Positions 24,865-33,699 of a stretch of DNA of 64,000 bases are shown here, in pieces. Under the pieces are notes generated by a model. The model saw only the letters and a list, made by a program, of their open reading frames with translations. It was not told where the DNA came from and did not search any database. A program made the translations under genes and the position numbers. Source of the DNA: Kocuria sp. cx-455 (GTDB lineage: Bacteria; Actinomycetota; Actinomycetes; Actinomycetales; Micrococcaceae); the NCBI RefSeq assembly GCF_014698015.1, contig NZ_JACXBS010000007.1, forward strand, positions 124,001 through 188,000. Direction: 5' to 3'. How positions within the stretch are numbered: the first letter of the stretch is position 1; each line of letters starts with the position of its first letter.

Positions 24865-26603
24865 CGTCCCCCGTCGGAACCGGCGGTGTCACGATCGGGC
24901 CGGGCCCATGGATCACGCGACGTGGTCGACAGGCTGTCCGCGTCCTCCTGCGCCCTGGCGGGGAACAGCCCGTCCGGGCTGCCGTTGCCGTCCCAGTTGA
25001 GCAGGTTCACGCGGCCGGCCAGTTGCTCGTTGCCCGTGGGGTCCTCCCCCGTCTGACGGGAACGCAGTGCCTGGAAGTTCTCCACGGCCACCGGCATCGG
25101 ACGGCCCGAGGCCTCACCGAACACGCCGGTCTGACCCATTCCGGGCCCACCGTCCACGTCCAGTGAGCAGCCGATCTCCTCCAGGTTGTGGGCATCCTCA
25201 ACGTGGGCCGCGGGAATCACGTAGCGCTCGTCGTACTTGGCGATCGCCATGAGCCGGTACATTTGCTGGATCTCGGAACCGGTCATGCCCACGGCCTGGG
25301 CAATGGACTCGTCCGGAGCGTCACCCAGGGTGATGTTGCGCATGTAGGCGCGCATGGCGGCCAGCTTGCGCAGCACGTCGGTCACCAGCTCGGTGTCACC
25401 GGCGGTGAACAGCTCCGCGAGGTACTCCACCGGGATGCGCAGACTCTCAATCGCGCCGAAAAGGTTCTGCGGGTCTTCTCCGTCATGACCCTGTTCCTTG
25501 AGCAGATCCACAATCGGAGACAGCGGCGGCACATACCAAACCATGGGCATGGTGCGGTACTCGGGGTGCAGCGGCAGTGCCACGCGCAGGGTCTTGGCCA
25601 GCGCGTACACCGGCGATTTCCGAGCGGCGTCGAGCCAGTCCTCCGGGATGCCCTCCACGCGGGCGGCGGCAACGACCTCCGGGTCATTGGGGTCGAGCAT
25701 GAGCTCTAACTGAGCCTCGTAGAGATCCTGCTCGTTGGGGGTCGCGGCGGCCTGGGTGACCTTGTCGGCGTCGTAGAGGAAGATGCCGATGTAGCGCATG
25801 CGGCCCACGCACGTCTCCGCGCACACGGTGGGGATGCCCACTTCGATGCGGGGATAACAGAACGTGCATTTCTCGGCTTTGCCGGACTTGTGGTTGTAGT
25901 AGATCTTCTTGTACGGACAACCGGTCACGCACTGGCGCCAACCACGGCACTGGTCCTGGTCCACCAGCACAATGCCGTCCTCGGCGCGCTTGTAAATGGC
26001 GCCGGACGGGCACGCGGCCATACAGGACGGGTTCAGGCAGTGTTCGCACAGCCGGGGCAGGTAGAACATGAAGGTCTGTTCGAACTCGAACTTGATCCGG
26101 TCGTTGGCTTCCTTGTGGAGCTTCTGGATGACCGGGTCCAGGTGGCCCATTTCCGTGGCGCCACCGAGATCGTCGTCCCAGTTGGCCGACCATTCGACCT
26201 TGGTGTCCTCGCCCGTGATCAGGGACTTGGGTCGGGCCACCGGGAAGTCGTCACCGGCCGGGGCGCTGACCAAATTCTCGTAGTCGTAGGTCCAAGGCTC
26301 GTAGTAATCCTTCAACTCCGGCTGCACCGGAGAAGCGAACAACTGGGCGAGCTTCTTGAGCTTGCCACCGGATTTCAACTTGAGGTTGCCCCGCTTATTG
26401 AGTTCCCAGCCGCCCTTCCAGGTTTCCTGGTCCTCATAACGGCGCGGATACCCCTGACCCGGGCGGGTTTCCACGTTGTTGAACCACACGTACTCGGTAC
26501 CGGCACGGTTGGTCCATGCTTGTTTACACGTCACCGAACAGGTGTGGCACCCGATGCACTTGTCGAGAGTCATCACCATGGCGACCTGAGCCATGACACG
26601 CAT
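24861..26603 (-). CDS. narH: Respiratory nitrate reductase beta subunit NarH
   Basis: 580-aa iron-sulfur subunit that relays electrons from NarI to NarG. All Cys groups are present: CIGCHTCSVTCK (about 17-28), CEHCLNPSCMAACPSG, CRGWRQCVTGCPYKK (with the Trp that marks the [3Fe-4S] cluster) and CTFCYPRIEVGIPTVCAETCVG. The ATG at 26603 overlaps the narG stop by one base and follows AGGAGG by 10 bp. It is longer than E. coli NarH, with an extended C-terminal tail, as in other actinobacteria. Confidence 0.95.
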   Translation of the reverse strand: MRVMAQVAMVMTLDKCIGCHTCSVTCKQAWTNRAGTEYVWFNNVETRPGQGYPRRYEDQETWKGGWELNKRGNLKLKSGGKLKKLAQLFASPVQPELKDYYEPWTYDYENLVSAPAGDDFPVARPKSLITGEDTKVEWSANWDDDLGGATEMGHLDPVIQKLHKEANDRIKFEFEQTFMFYLPRLCEHCLNPSCMAACPSGAIYKRAEDGIVLVDQDQCRGWRQCVTGCPYKKIYYNHKSGKAEKCTFCYPRIEVGIPTVCAETCVGRMRYIGIFLYDADKVTQAAATPNEQDLYEAQLELMLDPNDPEVVAAARVEGIPEDWLDAARKSPVYALAKTLRVALPLHPEYRTMPMVWYVPPLSPIVDLLKEQGHDGEDPQNLFGAIESLRIPVEYLAELFTAGDTELVTDVLRKLAAMRAYMRNITLGDAPDESIAQAVGMTGSEIQQMYRLMAIAKYDERYVIPAAHVEDAHNLEEIGCSLDVDGGPGMGQTGVFGEASGRPMPVAVENFQALRSRQTGEDPTGNEQLAGRVNLLNWDGNGSPDGLFPARAQEDADSLSTTSRDPWARPDRDTAGSDGGR

Positions 26604-29600
26604 CAGTACTGCACCTCCTGAGAACGTTTGCGGACAACGGAGACGATGTCGCGCTGATTTCCGGTGGGGCCCATGTAGTTGAAGGCCCAGGACAGATGGG
26701 CGTAGCCGCCGATCATGTGGGTGGGTTTGACCAGGATGCGCGTGACGGAGTTGTGGATGCCGCCGCGTTTACCCGTGATCTCGGATTTGGGAACGTCAAT
26801 GGTGCGCTCCTGGGCGTGGTGCACGTACACCACACCCTCGGGCATGCGGTGGGAGACCACCGCGCGTCCGACGAATACGCCGTTGGTGTTCACGCACTCG
26901 ACCCAGTCGTTGTCGGAGACCTCGATGGCCGTGGCGTCCTGCGGAGACATCCACACCGAGGTGCCACCGCGCGACAGCGACAGCATGAACAGGTTGTCCT
27001 GGTACTCCGAGTGGATCGACCACTTGTTGTGCGGGGTCAGGTAGCGCACCGCAATGGACAGCTCGCCCTTGTCACCGAGCTTCGGTTCACCGAACAAGCG
27101 GTGCATGTCCAACGGTGGGCGGTAGGTGGGCAACATTTCGCCCATGTCTTTGAGCCAGTCGTGGTCCAGGAAGAAGTGCATGCGCCCGCTGAGCGTGTGG
27201 AACGGCTTGAGCCGTTCGATGTTCACCGTGAAGGGTGCGTAGCGGCGGCCGCCGGTTTCCGACCCCGACCACTCCGGTGAAGTGATCACCGGAACCGGTG
27301 CCTGCTGGGTGTCCTTGAACGTGATGCGTTTTTCCTCCGAGCCGCGGGCCAGATCCGACAGTTCTTTACCCACACGCCTCTCGAGGGTCTCGAAGCCCTG
27401 CGTGGCCAGCTCACCGTTGGTCGTGCCGGAGAGCATCAGGATGGCCTCCGCCATGCGCTGATCGGTGTCCAGTGCGGGGCGACCCTCGGCGGCGCCGGAA
27501 TCGAAGACTCCGTGCAGGCGACCCAGCTGGTCCACCTGGCGCGTGACGTCGAACGTCACGTTCTTGGTGGTCAGCCCCAGTTTGTCCGCCAGGGGCCCGA
27601 GCGCCACGAACTTGTCGCCGATGGCCGTGTAGTCCCGTTCCACGATCTTGAGGTTGGGCAGGTTCTTACCCGGAATCGCGGGAAGGTCTGTACCCTTCCA
27701 CTCCGGTGCGTGACCGCCCGGCTGGGCGATTTCTCCCGGTGTGTCGTGGGTGAGCGCGGTGGCCACCACGTCCTTGCGCACGCCCAGGTGATCGCGGGAC
27801 TGCCGCGCGACCTCATCGGCCAACAATTGGAATAGCTTCCAGTCGGTCTTGGCCTCCCACGGCGGGGCGATCGCCGGGGTGAATGCGTGCACGAACGGAT
27901 GCATGTCCGTGGACGAGAGGTCGTACTTCTCGTACCAGGTGGCTGCGGGGAATACCACATCGGAGAGCAGCGTGGACGAGGTCATGCGGAAGTCCGCCGA
28001 GACCAGCAGGTCCAGCTTTCCTTCTGGCGCCTTCTCATGCCAACGGACATCACGCGGCTTGGCGGACCGGTGATCCTCGCCCTGCACACTGTTGTGGGTG
28101 CCCAGCAAATGTTTGAGGAAGTACTCCTCACCCTTGGCCGAGGAACCGAACAAGTTGGAGCGCCACAGCACCAGCGTGCGCGGCCAGTTCTCGGGCGCGT
28201 CCGGGTCCTCCACGGCAAAATTGAGATCGCCGTTCTTGAGCTTGCTCGCGATCCACTCGGGTCCACTGCCGGCCTCACCGCGTTCGACGGCGCTCACCGC
28301 GGCGTCCGCCACGTCCAACGAGTTCTCATGGAACTGCGGGTAGAACGGCATCCAGCCCAGACGCGTCGATTGCGCCACGACATCCGCGGTGTGCATGCCC
28401 TTGAGGTGGCCGTCAGCGAGCGGGGACTGCAGTGAATCGGAGGAGTACCCGTCGGAACGGAACTGATCGGTGTGCATGTACCAGAACGCGGTACCGATCA
28501 TGAAGCGCGGCGGACGCACCCAGTCGCCGCCGGAGGCCATGGTGGCCCACCCCGTGATGGGGCGTGCCTTCTCCTGGCCCACATAGTGCGCCCAGCCGCC
28601 ACCGTTTCGGCCCTGGCAACCGCACAGCATGAGCATGGCCAGGATGGCACGGTAGGTGGCATCACCGTGGTACCACTGACAGATACCGGCACCCAGGATG
28701 ATCATGGATCGCCCCTCGGACTTCTCCGCATTTGCGGAGAATTCGCGGGCGGTGCGAATCACGGCCTCCGCGGGAACGGAGGTGACTTCTTCCTGCCACG
28801 CCGGGGTGTAGGGAGTGTCGACGTCGTCGTAGCCGGTGGACCACTGCCCCGGCAGGCCTTCACGGCCCACGCCGTACTGGGCGAGCATGATGTCGAAAAC
28901 GGTGGTCACGGTCCGCCCGGCCACCTCGGTGACAGGCACACCGCGGTGGATCACCGAACCCACACCGGTGGGGTCGGTGAACGCCGGCAGCGCCAGCTCG
29001 CTCACCTCGCCCCGGTAACCGGAGGCGTCAGCAATCGACAGCGACGGCGTGACGCCCTCCAGGTCGAGGTTCCATTTGCCCTCGTCGTGCTCGTTGTAGC
29101 GGAAACCCATGGAACCGTTGGGAATCACCGGCCGGTTGGTGTCCCGGTCCAGAAGCACGGTCTTGAACGCGGGATCGGCCTGCGAAGCGGCGTCGTCGTC
29201 CCCGGCCTTGCCCAGGTCCTCGGCGGTGAGGAACTTGTCCGCGACCACCGTGCCGTCCTCGCGGCGGGACAGTGAGACCAGGAACGGAAGGTCCGTGTAG
29301 TGGGAGACGTAGTTCTCGAAGAACGGGACGCGGCGGTCCACAAAATTCTCCTTGAGAATCACGTGTCCCATGCCCATGGCCAGCGCGGCGTCCGTGCCGG
29401 CCTGAGCGGGCAACCATTCGTCCGCGAACTTGGTGTTGTCCGCGTAATCCGGGCTGACCGAGACCACCTTGGTACCGCGGTAACGCACCTCGGCCAGCCA
29501 GTGGGCGTCGGGCGTGCGGGTCACGGGAATGTTGGAGCCCCACATCATCAGGTAGGTGGCATCCCACCAGTCCCCGGATTCGGGAACGTCCGTCTGGTCG

Positions 29601-30337
29601 CCGAACACCTGCGGCGACGCCACCGGAAGGTCCGCGTACCAGTCGTAGAAACTGTTCATGACCCCACCGATGAGGTTGATGAACCGGGCTCCGGCGGCGT
29701 GCGAGACCATGGACATCGCAGGGATGGGCGAGAACCCGATGCAGCGGTCCGGGCCGTAGGCCTTGATGGTGTGCACGTGGGCGGCGGCCGACATCTCCAC
29801 GGCTTCCTGCCAGCTGGAGCGCACCAGTCCGCCCTTACCGCGGGCCTTTTGGAACGTCTCACGCTTGACCGGGTCATTGACAATGGACTCCCACGCCAGC
29901 ACCGGATCCGAGTGGATCTGCTTCGCTTCGCGGTACATCTCCAACAACACGCCCCGGACGTACGGGTAGCGCACCCGGGTGGGCGAATAGGTGTACCAGG
30001 AGAATGCGGCGCCGCGGGGGCAACCGCGCGGTTCGTACTCGGGCCGATCCGGGCCCACCGACGGGTAGTCCGTCTCCTGAGCTTCCCACGTGATGATGCC
30101 GTCCTTGACGTACACCTTCCACGAGCAGGATCCGGTGCAGTTCACACCGTGGGTGGAGCGGACAACTTTGTCGTGACTCCAGCGGTTGCGGTAGAAGGCA
30201 TCGCCGGCGCGACCGCCCTCCCGGAACACGGCGCGACCGTCCTCCGTCTCGTCCCAGCGGGAGAAGAATTTCCCGAGTTTCAATAACGCGTTCGATGCCG
30301 GGCCATCGACTCCGGCGGGGGTTTCGGTGGTAGCCAT
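26603..30337 (-). CDS. narG: Respiratory nitrate reductase alpha subunit NarG
   Basis: 1244-aa catalytic subunit that reduces nitrate to nitrite at a Mo-bis-MGD centre on the cytoplasmic side. The FS0 [4Fe-4S] ligands are His63, Cys67, Cys71 (THGVNCTGSCSW) and Cys106 (EPRGCPRG). By alignment with the E. coli enzyme the Mo-ligand aspartate is Asp236 in YDWYADLP. The remaining molybdopterin domains are full length. It is the first gene of the nar operon. Its 5' region carries a 10-4-10 palindrome (30404-30427), an FNR-box-like sequence (30372-30385) and a 69-bp repeat (30491-30559). mobA and moeA lie just upstream on the other strand. Confidence 0.96.
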   Translation of the reverse strand: MATTETPAGVDGPASNALLKLGKFFSRWDETEDGRAVFREGGRAGDAFYRNRWSHDKVVRSTHGVNCTGSCSWKVYVKDGIITWEAQETDYPSVGPDRPEYEPRGCPRGAAFSWYTYSPTRVRYPYVRGVLLEMYREAKQIHSDPVLAWESIVNDPVKRETFQKARGKGGLVRSSWQEAVEMSAAAHVHTIKAYGPDRCIGFSPIPAMSMVSHAAGARFINLIGGVMNSFYDWYADLPVASPQVFGDQTDVPESGDWWDATYLMMWGSNIPVTRTPDAHWLAEVRYRGTKVVSVSPDYADNTKFADEWLPAQAGTDAALAMGMGHVILKENFVDRRVPFFENYVSHYTDLPFLVSLSRREDGTVVADKFLTAEDLGKAGDDDAASQADPAFKTVLLDRDTNRPVIPNGSMGFRYNEHDEGKWNLDLEGVTPSLSIADASGYRGEVSELALPAFTDPTGVGSVIHRGVPVTEVAGRTVTTVFDIMLAQYGVGREGLPGQWSTGYDDVDTPYTPAWQEEVTSVPAEAVIRTAREFSANAEKSEGRSMIILGAGICQWYHGDATYRAILAMLMLCGCQGRNGGGWAHYVGQEKARPITGWATMASGGDWVRPPRFMIGTAFWYMHTDQFRSDGYSSDSLQSPLADGHLKGMHTADVVAQSTRLGWMPFYPQFHENSLDVADAAVSAVERGEAGSGPEWIASKLKNGDLNFAVEDPDAPENWPRTLVLWRSNLFGSSAKGEEYFLKHLLGTHNSVQGEDHRSAKPRDVRWHEKAPEGKLDLLVSADFRMTSSTLLSDVVFPAATWYEKYDLSSTDMHPFVHAFTPAIAPPWEAKTDWKLFQLLADEVARQSRDHLGVRKDVVATALTHDTPGEIAQPGGHAPEWKGTDLPAIPGKNLPNLKIVERDYTAIGDKFVALGPLADKLGLTTKNVTFDVTRQVDQLGRLHGVFDSGAAEGRPALDTDQRMAEAILMLSGTTNGELATQGFETLERRVGKELSDLARGSEEKRITFKDTQQAPVPVITSPEWSGSETGGRRYAPFTVNIERLKPFHTLSGRMHFFLDHDWLKDMGEMLPTYRPPLDMHRLFGEPKLGDKGELSIAVRYLTPHNKWSIHSEYQDNLFMLSLSRGGTSVWMSPQDATAIEVSDNDWVECVNTNGVFVGRAVVSHRMPEGVVYVHHAQERTIDVPKSEITGKRGGIHNSVTRILVKPTHMIGGYAHLSWAFNYMGPTGNQRDIVSVVRKRSQEVQY

Positions 30338-30371
30338 GGAGCCACCGTACCCCTAACTCACATCCAAAATG

Positions 30372-30385
30372 CCGATTTAAATCAC
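30372..30385 (-). promoter_or_regulatory. FNR/CRP-box-like site in the narG promoter
   Basis: Read on the minus strand it is GTGAT-TTAA-ATCGG, which matches the FNR box TTGAT-N4-ATCAA at 7 of 10 positions and contains the perfect palindrome GATTTAAATC. It is centred about 41 bp before the narG start codon. Weak evidence. Confidence 0.3.
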
Positions 30386-30403
30386 TCGCAACACGAAATT
30401 CAT

Positions 30404-30427
30404 TATTCCCAGGCTGACCTGGGAATA
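30404..30427. promoter_or_regulatory. Perfect 10-4-10 inverted repeat in the narG promoter region
   Basis: TATTCCCAGG and CCTGGGAATA form perfect arms around CTGA, about 67-90 bp before narG. The position and symmetry suit an operator of a dimeric regulator. It could also form an RNA hairpin if transcribed from further upstream. Confidence 0.55.
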
Positions 30428-30490
30428 TAGTCACATATTCGTGCGCTAATCGATCGTTTGGTCGGCCCGGCGGCGATGACCTGGGGCAGT

Positions 30491-30559
30491 GCACCATTTC
30501 ATCCGGTCGTACTGCAGAGTAGGGGGACTTACCGCGCAGTAAAGCCTCATCACATGGCG
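30491..30559. repeat. 69-bp imperfect-palindrome repeat, copy 2
   Basis: Second copy of the element at 21927-21995 (59 of 69 identical, same orientation). The inner stem TACTGC/GCAGTA is kept, but the outer stem has several mismatches. It lies upstream of narG and of the membrane-protein gene at 30620. Confidence 0.8.
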
Positions 30560-30619
30560 CTCCGTCGGGTTCCACCACCGGTTCGAAGCCACGCCGTGCC
30601 GCCTCTAGACTGGTGCCTC

Positions 30620-31012
30620 ATGAAGTCCATGATTGCGCCGATCCTGCTGGTCGCCACCGCCCTGCTTCAGTCCATGGGTTTGTTCCCCTATCACGGTGAC
30701 GGCATCACGCTGGCGGGGCAGTTGCTGTTCCCCATCCTGTTCGCGCTCCTGGCCATGTACCTCTCCACCAAGGGCACACCGGGCGCGTTCGCCACGGTGC
30801 ACCTGGTGATTTTGATTGCCGCGGCAATCCTGCTCCTCCTGTCCCTGGTGGGCATGAACATGACTCTCCCCCAGCTCTACCCGACCATGATCCTGTACTA
30901 CGTCGCCTTCCTCCTGGCGGCAGTGGAGTGCGGCCTACGGATCGCGGGGATGCCCAAGAAGCGTCGCCCCCGGGACCGTGAAGAGATCAGCGATTCGGAA
31001 ACCACGGTCTAG
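30620..31012 (+). CDS. Small four-helix membrane protein of unknown function
   Basis: 130-aa protein with four hydrophobic segments (about 3-20, 30-48, 58-80 and 88-108) and a charged C-terminal tail (KKRRPRDREE). I do not recognise a family. It starts at ATG 30620 (ATG 30629 is possible) and ends 3 bp before the mobA start, so it is probably translated with mobA and moeA. A nitrate-respiration role is only suggested by position. Confidence 0.7.
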   Translation: MKSMIAPILLVATALLQSMGLFPYHGDGITLAGQLLFPILFALLAMYLSTKGTPGAFATVHLVILIAAAILLLLSLVGMNMTLPQLYPTMILYYVAFLLAAVECGLRIAGMPKKRRPRDREEISDSETTV

Positions 31013-31015
31013 GCG

Positions 31016-31594
31016 TTGCACTTTGACAGCGTGATCGTGGCCGGGGGCCGCTCCTCTCGGTTGGGAGGCACCCCCAAGGCCGCACTTCGCAGGGGTGGGG
31101 AAAGCCTGGTCGAGATCACGGTGCGCGCCGTGGGTGCGGCCGGCAGCGCCGTCGTGGTGGGCCCCGATGACCTGCTCGTACCGGCAGGCACCCTGCGGAC
31201 CCGCGAGGACCCTCCGTTCTCGGGGCCGGCGGCGGCCATAGCGGCGGGCCTGGATCTGCTGGGGCGGCAACCGTCCCGTGCGGCATGGACCGCGGTCCTG
31301 GCCTGCGATATGCCTGACGTTGCCGGGGCCGTTCACGCACTCGCCGACGCCGCTCGCGGCCTTCCGGAGGACGCGGACGGTGTGATCGCCGCGGCCGCCG
31401 ACGGGCACCGCGAGAACCTGGCGGTCCTGATCCGCACCGAACCGCTCACCGCGGTTTTCTCTCAAGACCCCGCACGTGACCGGTCCGTGCGATCGTTCTG
31501 GAAACATCTGCGCTTGATGGAGGTACGTGCCCCGGAGGGCAGCACGCAGGACGTGGATACGTGGGAAGATGTGTCCAGGTTCGATCTGCACTGA
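31016..31594 (+). CDS. mobA: Molybdenum cofactor guanylyltransferase MobA-like
   Basis: 192-aa nucleotidyltransferase that adds GMP to molybdopterin, a step needed for the Mo-bis-MGD of NarG. The N-terminal nucleotide loop VAGGRSSRLGGTPKAALRRGG is the family signature, and VLACDMPDVAGA is the metal-binding motif. The probable start is TTG 31016, only 3 bp after the preceding stop. moeA follows after 22 bp. The neighbouring narG gives a clear reason for its presence. Confidence 0.88.
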   Translation: MHFDSVIVAGGRSSRLGGTPKAALRRGGESLVEITVRAVGAAGSAVVVGPDDLLVPAGTLRTREDPPFSGPAAAIAAGLDLLGRQPSRAAWTAVLACDMPDVAGAVHALADAARGLPEDADGVIAAAADGHRENLAVLIRTEPLTAVFSQDPARDRSVRSFWKHLRLMEVRAPEGSTQDVDTWEDVSRFDLH

Positions 31595-31616
31595 ATCCAC
31601 ACGGCAAGGAGATGGC

Positions 31617-32993
31617 ATGCCCGGACTTCCCGGCCCGCACGAGCACTTCAACCAGGACGACGACCACACGCCTCCGGAGACCGAGGGGCAGGAGCCCACG
31701 CACCGCTGGGCCAGCTGGAACGAGGCGCGAGAGATCGCCCACCGGATTCCCGATGCGCTTCCCAGCAGGTTGCTGCCCCTCACGGAATCCCTGGGTGAGA
31801 CGCTTGCCGAACCCATCACCGCCATCATGCCCGTGCCGCATTACGCCTCCGCCGCCATTGACGGGTGGGCCGTGGCCGGTGAGGGCCCGTGGCGAATCCG
31901 CACCCCTCAGCCGGCGGAAACCGACGAGCGGCTCCTGCTGACCCTTCCGCCGGATGAGCGCATCCTGCCCGTGGTGGAACTGCGCCCCGGTGAGGCCACG
32001 CAGGTGAGCGTGGGGTCGGCCGTGCCCGTGTACACCAAGGCGGTGCTGTCCAACCACCGCGGCCACGTGGTTCCCGCGCAGACGCCGGTGGAGCACATGG
32101 AGGAATACGTCCCGCAGGAGGGTGACACCCTGGAGGACGCGACACCCGCGGCGTCGCTGATCCAGAACCAGGACGTCCGTGCCCTGGGACAGGAAATTTC
32201 CGAGGGTGACGTGCTGTTGCGTACGGGCTGTCACCTCAATCCCGCGCACGTCGGGCTGGCCGCCAGCGCCGGCCATGACATGCTCCCGGTGCTGCGCCGC
32301 CCCCGCGTGACCGTGCTGCTGGGATTCGCGCACGTCGTGGAGGACGGAATTCCCGGTCCGGGAGAGGTCCGCGACGTTCTGGGGCCACAGATCCCGGCGA
32401 TCCTGCATCAACTCGGTGCCAACGTGGACCAGGTGCGCCGTGTGCCCGACGGCGCCCAGGGGGTTCTCACGGCCCTCACCGAGGCGCCTTCCGGCGCGGG
32501 GTCGTTGCTGGATGCCCGAGCGGAGATCGTGGTGACCACCGGTGGCACCGGCCATGGTGAGGACGATCATGTGCGTGCGGCTCTCACCGAGTTGGACGCC
32601 CACCTGATCATTGACGGCCTGGCCCAGGAACCCGCCCACGGCGTGATTGTCGCTCAGCTCCCGGATGACGGCCCCCTTGTGCTGGCACTCCCCGGTAGCC
32701 CGTTGTCGGCCGTCACGGGTTTGTTGACCGTGGGTCACGCCCTGATCGCCGGCGCCACGGGTGAGCCGTTGCCCGAGGTCCGCGCCGCCACCTCCGGTGC
32801 CACCCTGGAGAAAACGGGCCGTGTTCTCGTGATTCCCGCCTATTTCCAAGAAGGACGCGTGCTGCCCGAGCCCGCGGTGGGCCCGGCCATGCTGTCCGGC
32901 ATGGCCCACGCGGACGTTCTCATGGTGGTTCCCGCCGAGGGCCTGCGGCCCGGTCAGGACGTCAAGGTACTGGGGCTCCCCTGGCGCCGGTAA
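31617..32993 (+). CDS. moeA: Molybdopterin molybdenumtransferase MoeA
   Basis: 458-aa protein that inserts molybdate into adenylylated molybdopterin. MoeA features are ASAAIDGWAV (about 82-91), PVGTAVP-like VSVGSAVPVYTKA, the dimer-interface linker, VTTGGTGHGEDDHVR (family motif TGGxS/TxGxxD) and LALPGSPLSAVTG. AAGGAG lies 6 bp before ATG 31617. It ends at a hairpin at 33009-33041. It probably forms one transcript with the 30620 gene and mobA. Confidence 0.92.
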   Translation: MPGLPGPHEHFNQDDDHTPPETEGQEPTHRWASWNEAREIAHRIPDALPSRLLPLTESLGETLAEPITAIMPVPHYASAAIDGWAVAGEGPWRIRTPQPAETDERLLLTLPPDERILPVVELRPGEATQVSVGSAVPVYTKAVLSNHRGHVVPAQTPVEHMEEYVPQEGDTLEDATPAASLIQNQDVRALGQEISEGDVLLRTGCHLNPAHVGLAASAGHDMLPVLRRPRVTVLLGFAHVVEDGIPGPGEVRDVLGPQIPAILHQLGANVDQVRRVPDGAQGVLTALTEAPSGAGSLLDARAEIVVTTGGTGHGEDDHVRAALTELDAHLIIDGLAQEPAHGVIVAQLPDDGPLVLALPGSPLSAVTGLLTVGHALIAGATGEPLPEVRAATSGATLEKTGRVLVIPAYFQEGRVLPEPAVGPAMLSGMAHADVLMVVPAEGLRPGQDVKVLGLPWRR

Positions 32994-33008
32994 CCAGCCT
33001 TGATCACC

Positions 33009-33041
33009 CACGGCGCTCCTCCGGTGCGGAGGGGCGCCGTG
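33009..33041 (+). terminator. Hairpin terminator after moeA
   Basis: CACGGCGC (33009-33016) pairs with GCGCCGTG (33034-33041), with an inner CCTCC/GGAGG stem. There is no long T-tract. It stands between the convergent moeA and DUF456 genes. Confidence 0.7.
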
Positions 33042-33121
33042 GCGTTTCAAGGGTGGCGGGATCGGCCGCGATGCCCGCGTCACCGAACTGGCGCTCCGGT
33101 TCGCCTGACCGGGCCGGCCCA

Positions 33122-33631
33122 TCAGACGGCCGTGACGAAGAAGGTAATGGCCCCGATAATAAACACGCTCGCGGCCAGCAGCGCACAGGACAGCTCAATG
33201 ATGATGCCGATGCCGGCGGCCTTGATCGCCACCCACGAGGTGTCCAGGGCGGTCCGGAAATTGCGGTTGCGCACCGTTTCCGATGCCAGCAGCCCCACGA
33301 TGAAGCCGATCACCAGGCCCAGCACCGGAATCACGAACATGCCGATCACGGCACCTATCACGCCGAACAGGAGCGTGCGGTTGGGGATCGCGCGGCGTTT
33401 GAGGCGGGAGCCCGTGAGAACCAGGCTCGCGGACATGCCCGCGAGCAACAGGGTGCCCCCTAGAGCGAGGACCACCCAGCCCTCCACGGATTGCAGGACC
33501 ACCGCCCAGATGATCAGACCGATCAATGCGGTGATGGAACCCGGCAGCACCGGAATGACGATGCCCAGGCATCCAATAATGATGAGTACCGAGGTCACGA
33601 TGGTGGCGATAATCTCCGGGGTCACCGTCAT
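33122..33631 (-). CDS. DUF456 family membrane protein
   Basis: 169-aa protein with about four to five helices and the glycine-rich motif of DUF456: IIGCLGIVIPVLPGSITALIGL near the N-terminus and FGVIGAVIGMFVIPVLGLVIG in the middle. The family has no known function. ATG 33631 was preferred over a frame 13 codons longer, because the conserved part begins there. It is divergent from nirK with about 68 bp between. Confidence 0.8.
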   Translation of the reverse strand: MTVTPEIIATIVTSVLIIIGCLGIVIPVLPGSITALIGLIIWAVVLQSVEGWVVLALGGTLLLAGMSASLVLTGSRLKRRAIPNRTLLFGVIGAVIGMFVIPVLGLVIGFIVGLLASETVRNRNFRTALDTSWVAIKAAGIGIIIELSCALLAASVFIIGAITFFVTAV

Positions 33632-33699
33632 ATCGTACGGCCCCGGCGGGCGAACTATACTTGCATCCAAGTTGCCAATTTTCGTGGATCGGATGGACG

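Noticed and set aside
30407-30425. The narG-upstream inverted repeat as a simple terminator
   Set aside because: No gene ends just before it on either strand and it has no T-tract; an operator role is more likely, although an RNA hairpin in a longer transcript is not excluded.
33661-33699. TTG 33661 as nirK start
   Set aside because: It overlaps a possible TATACT -10 box, and the extra 13 residues look non-conserved; GTG 33700 with GGATGGA is preferred, without proof.
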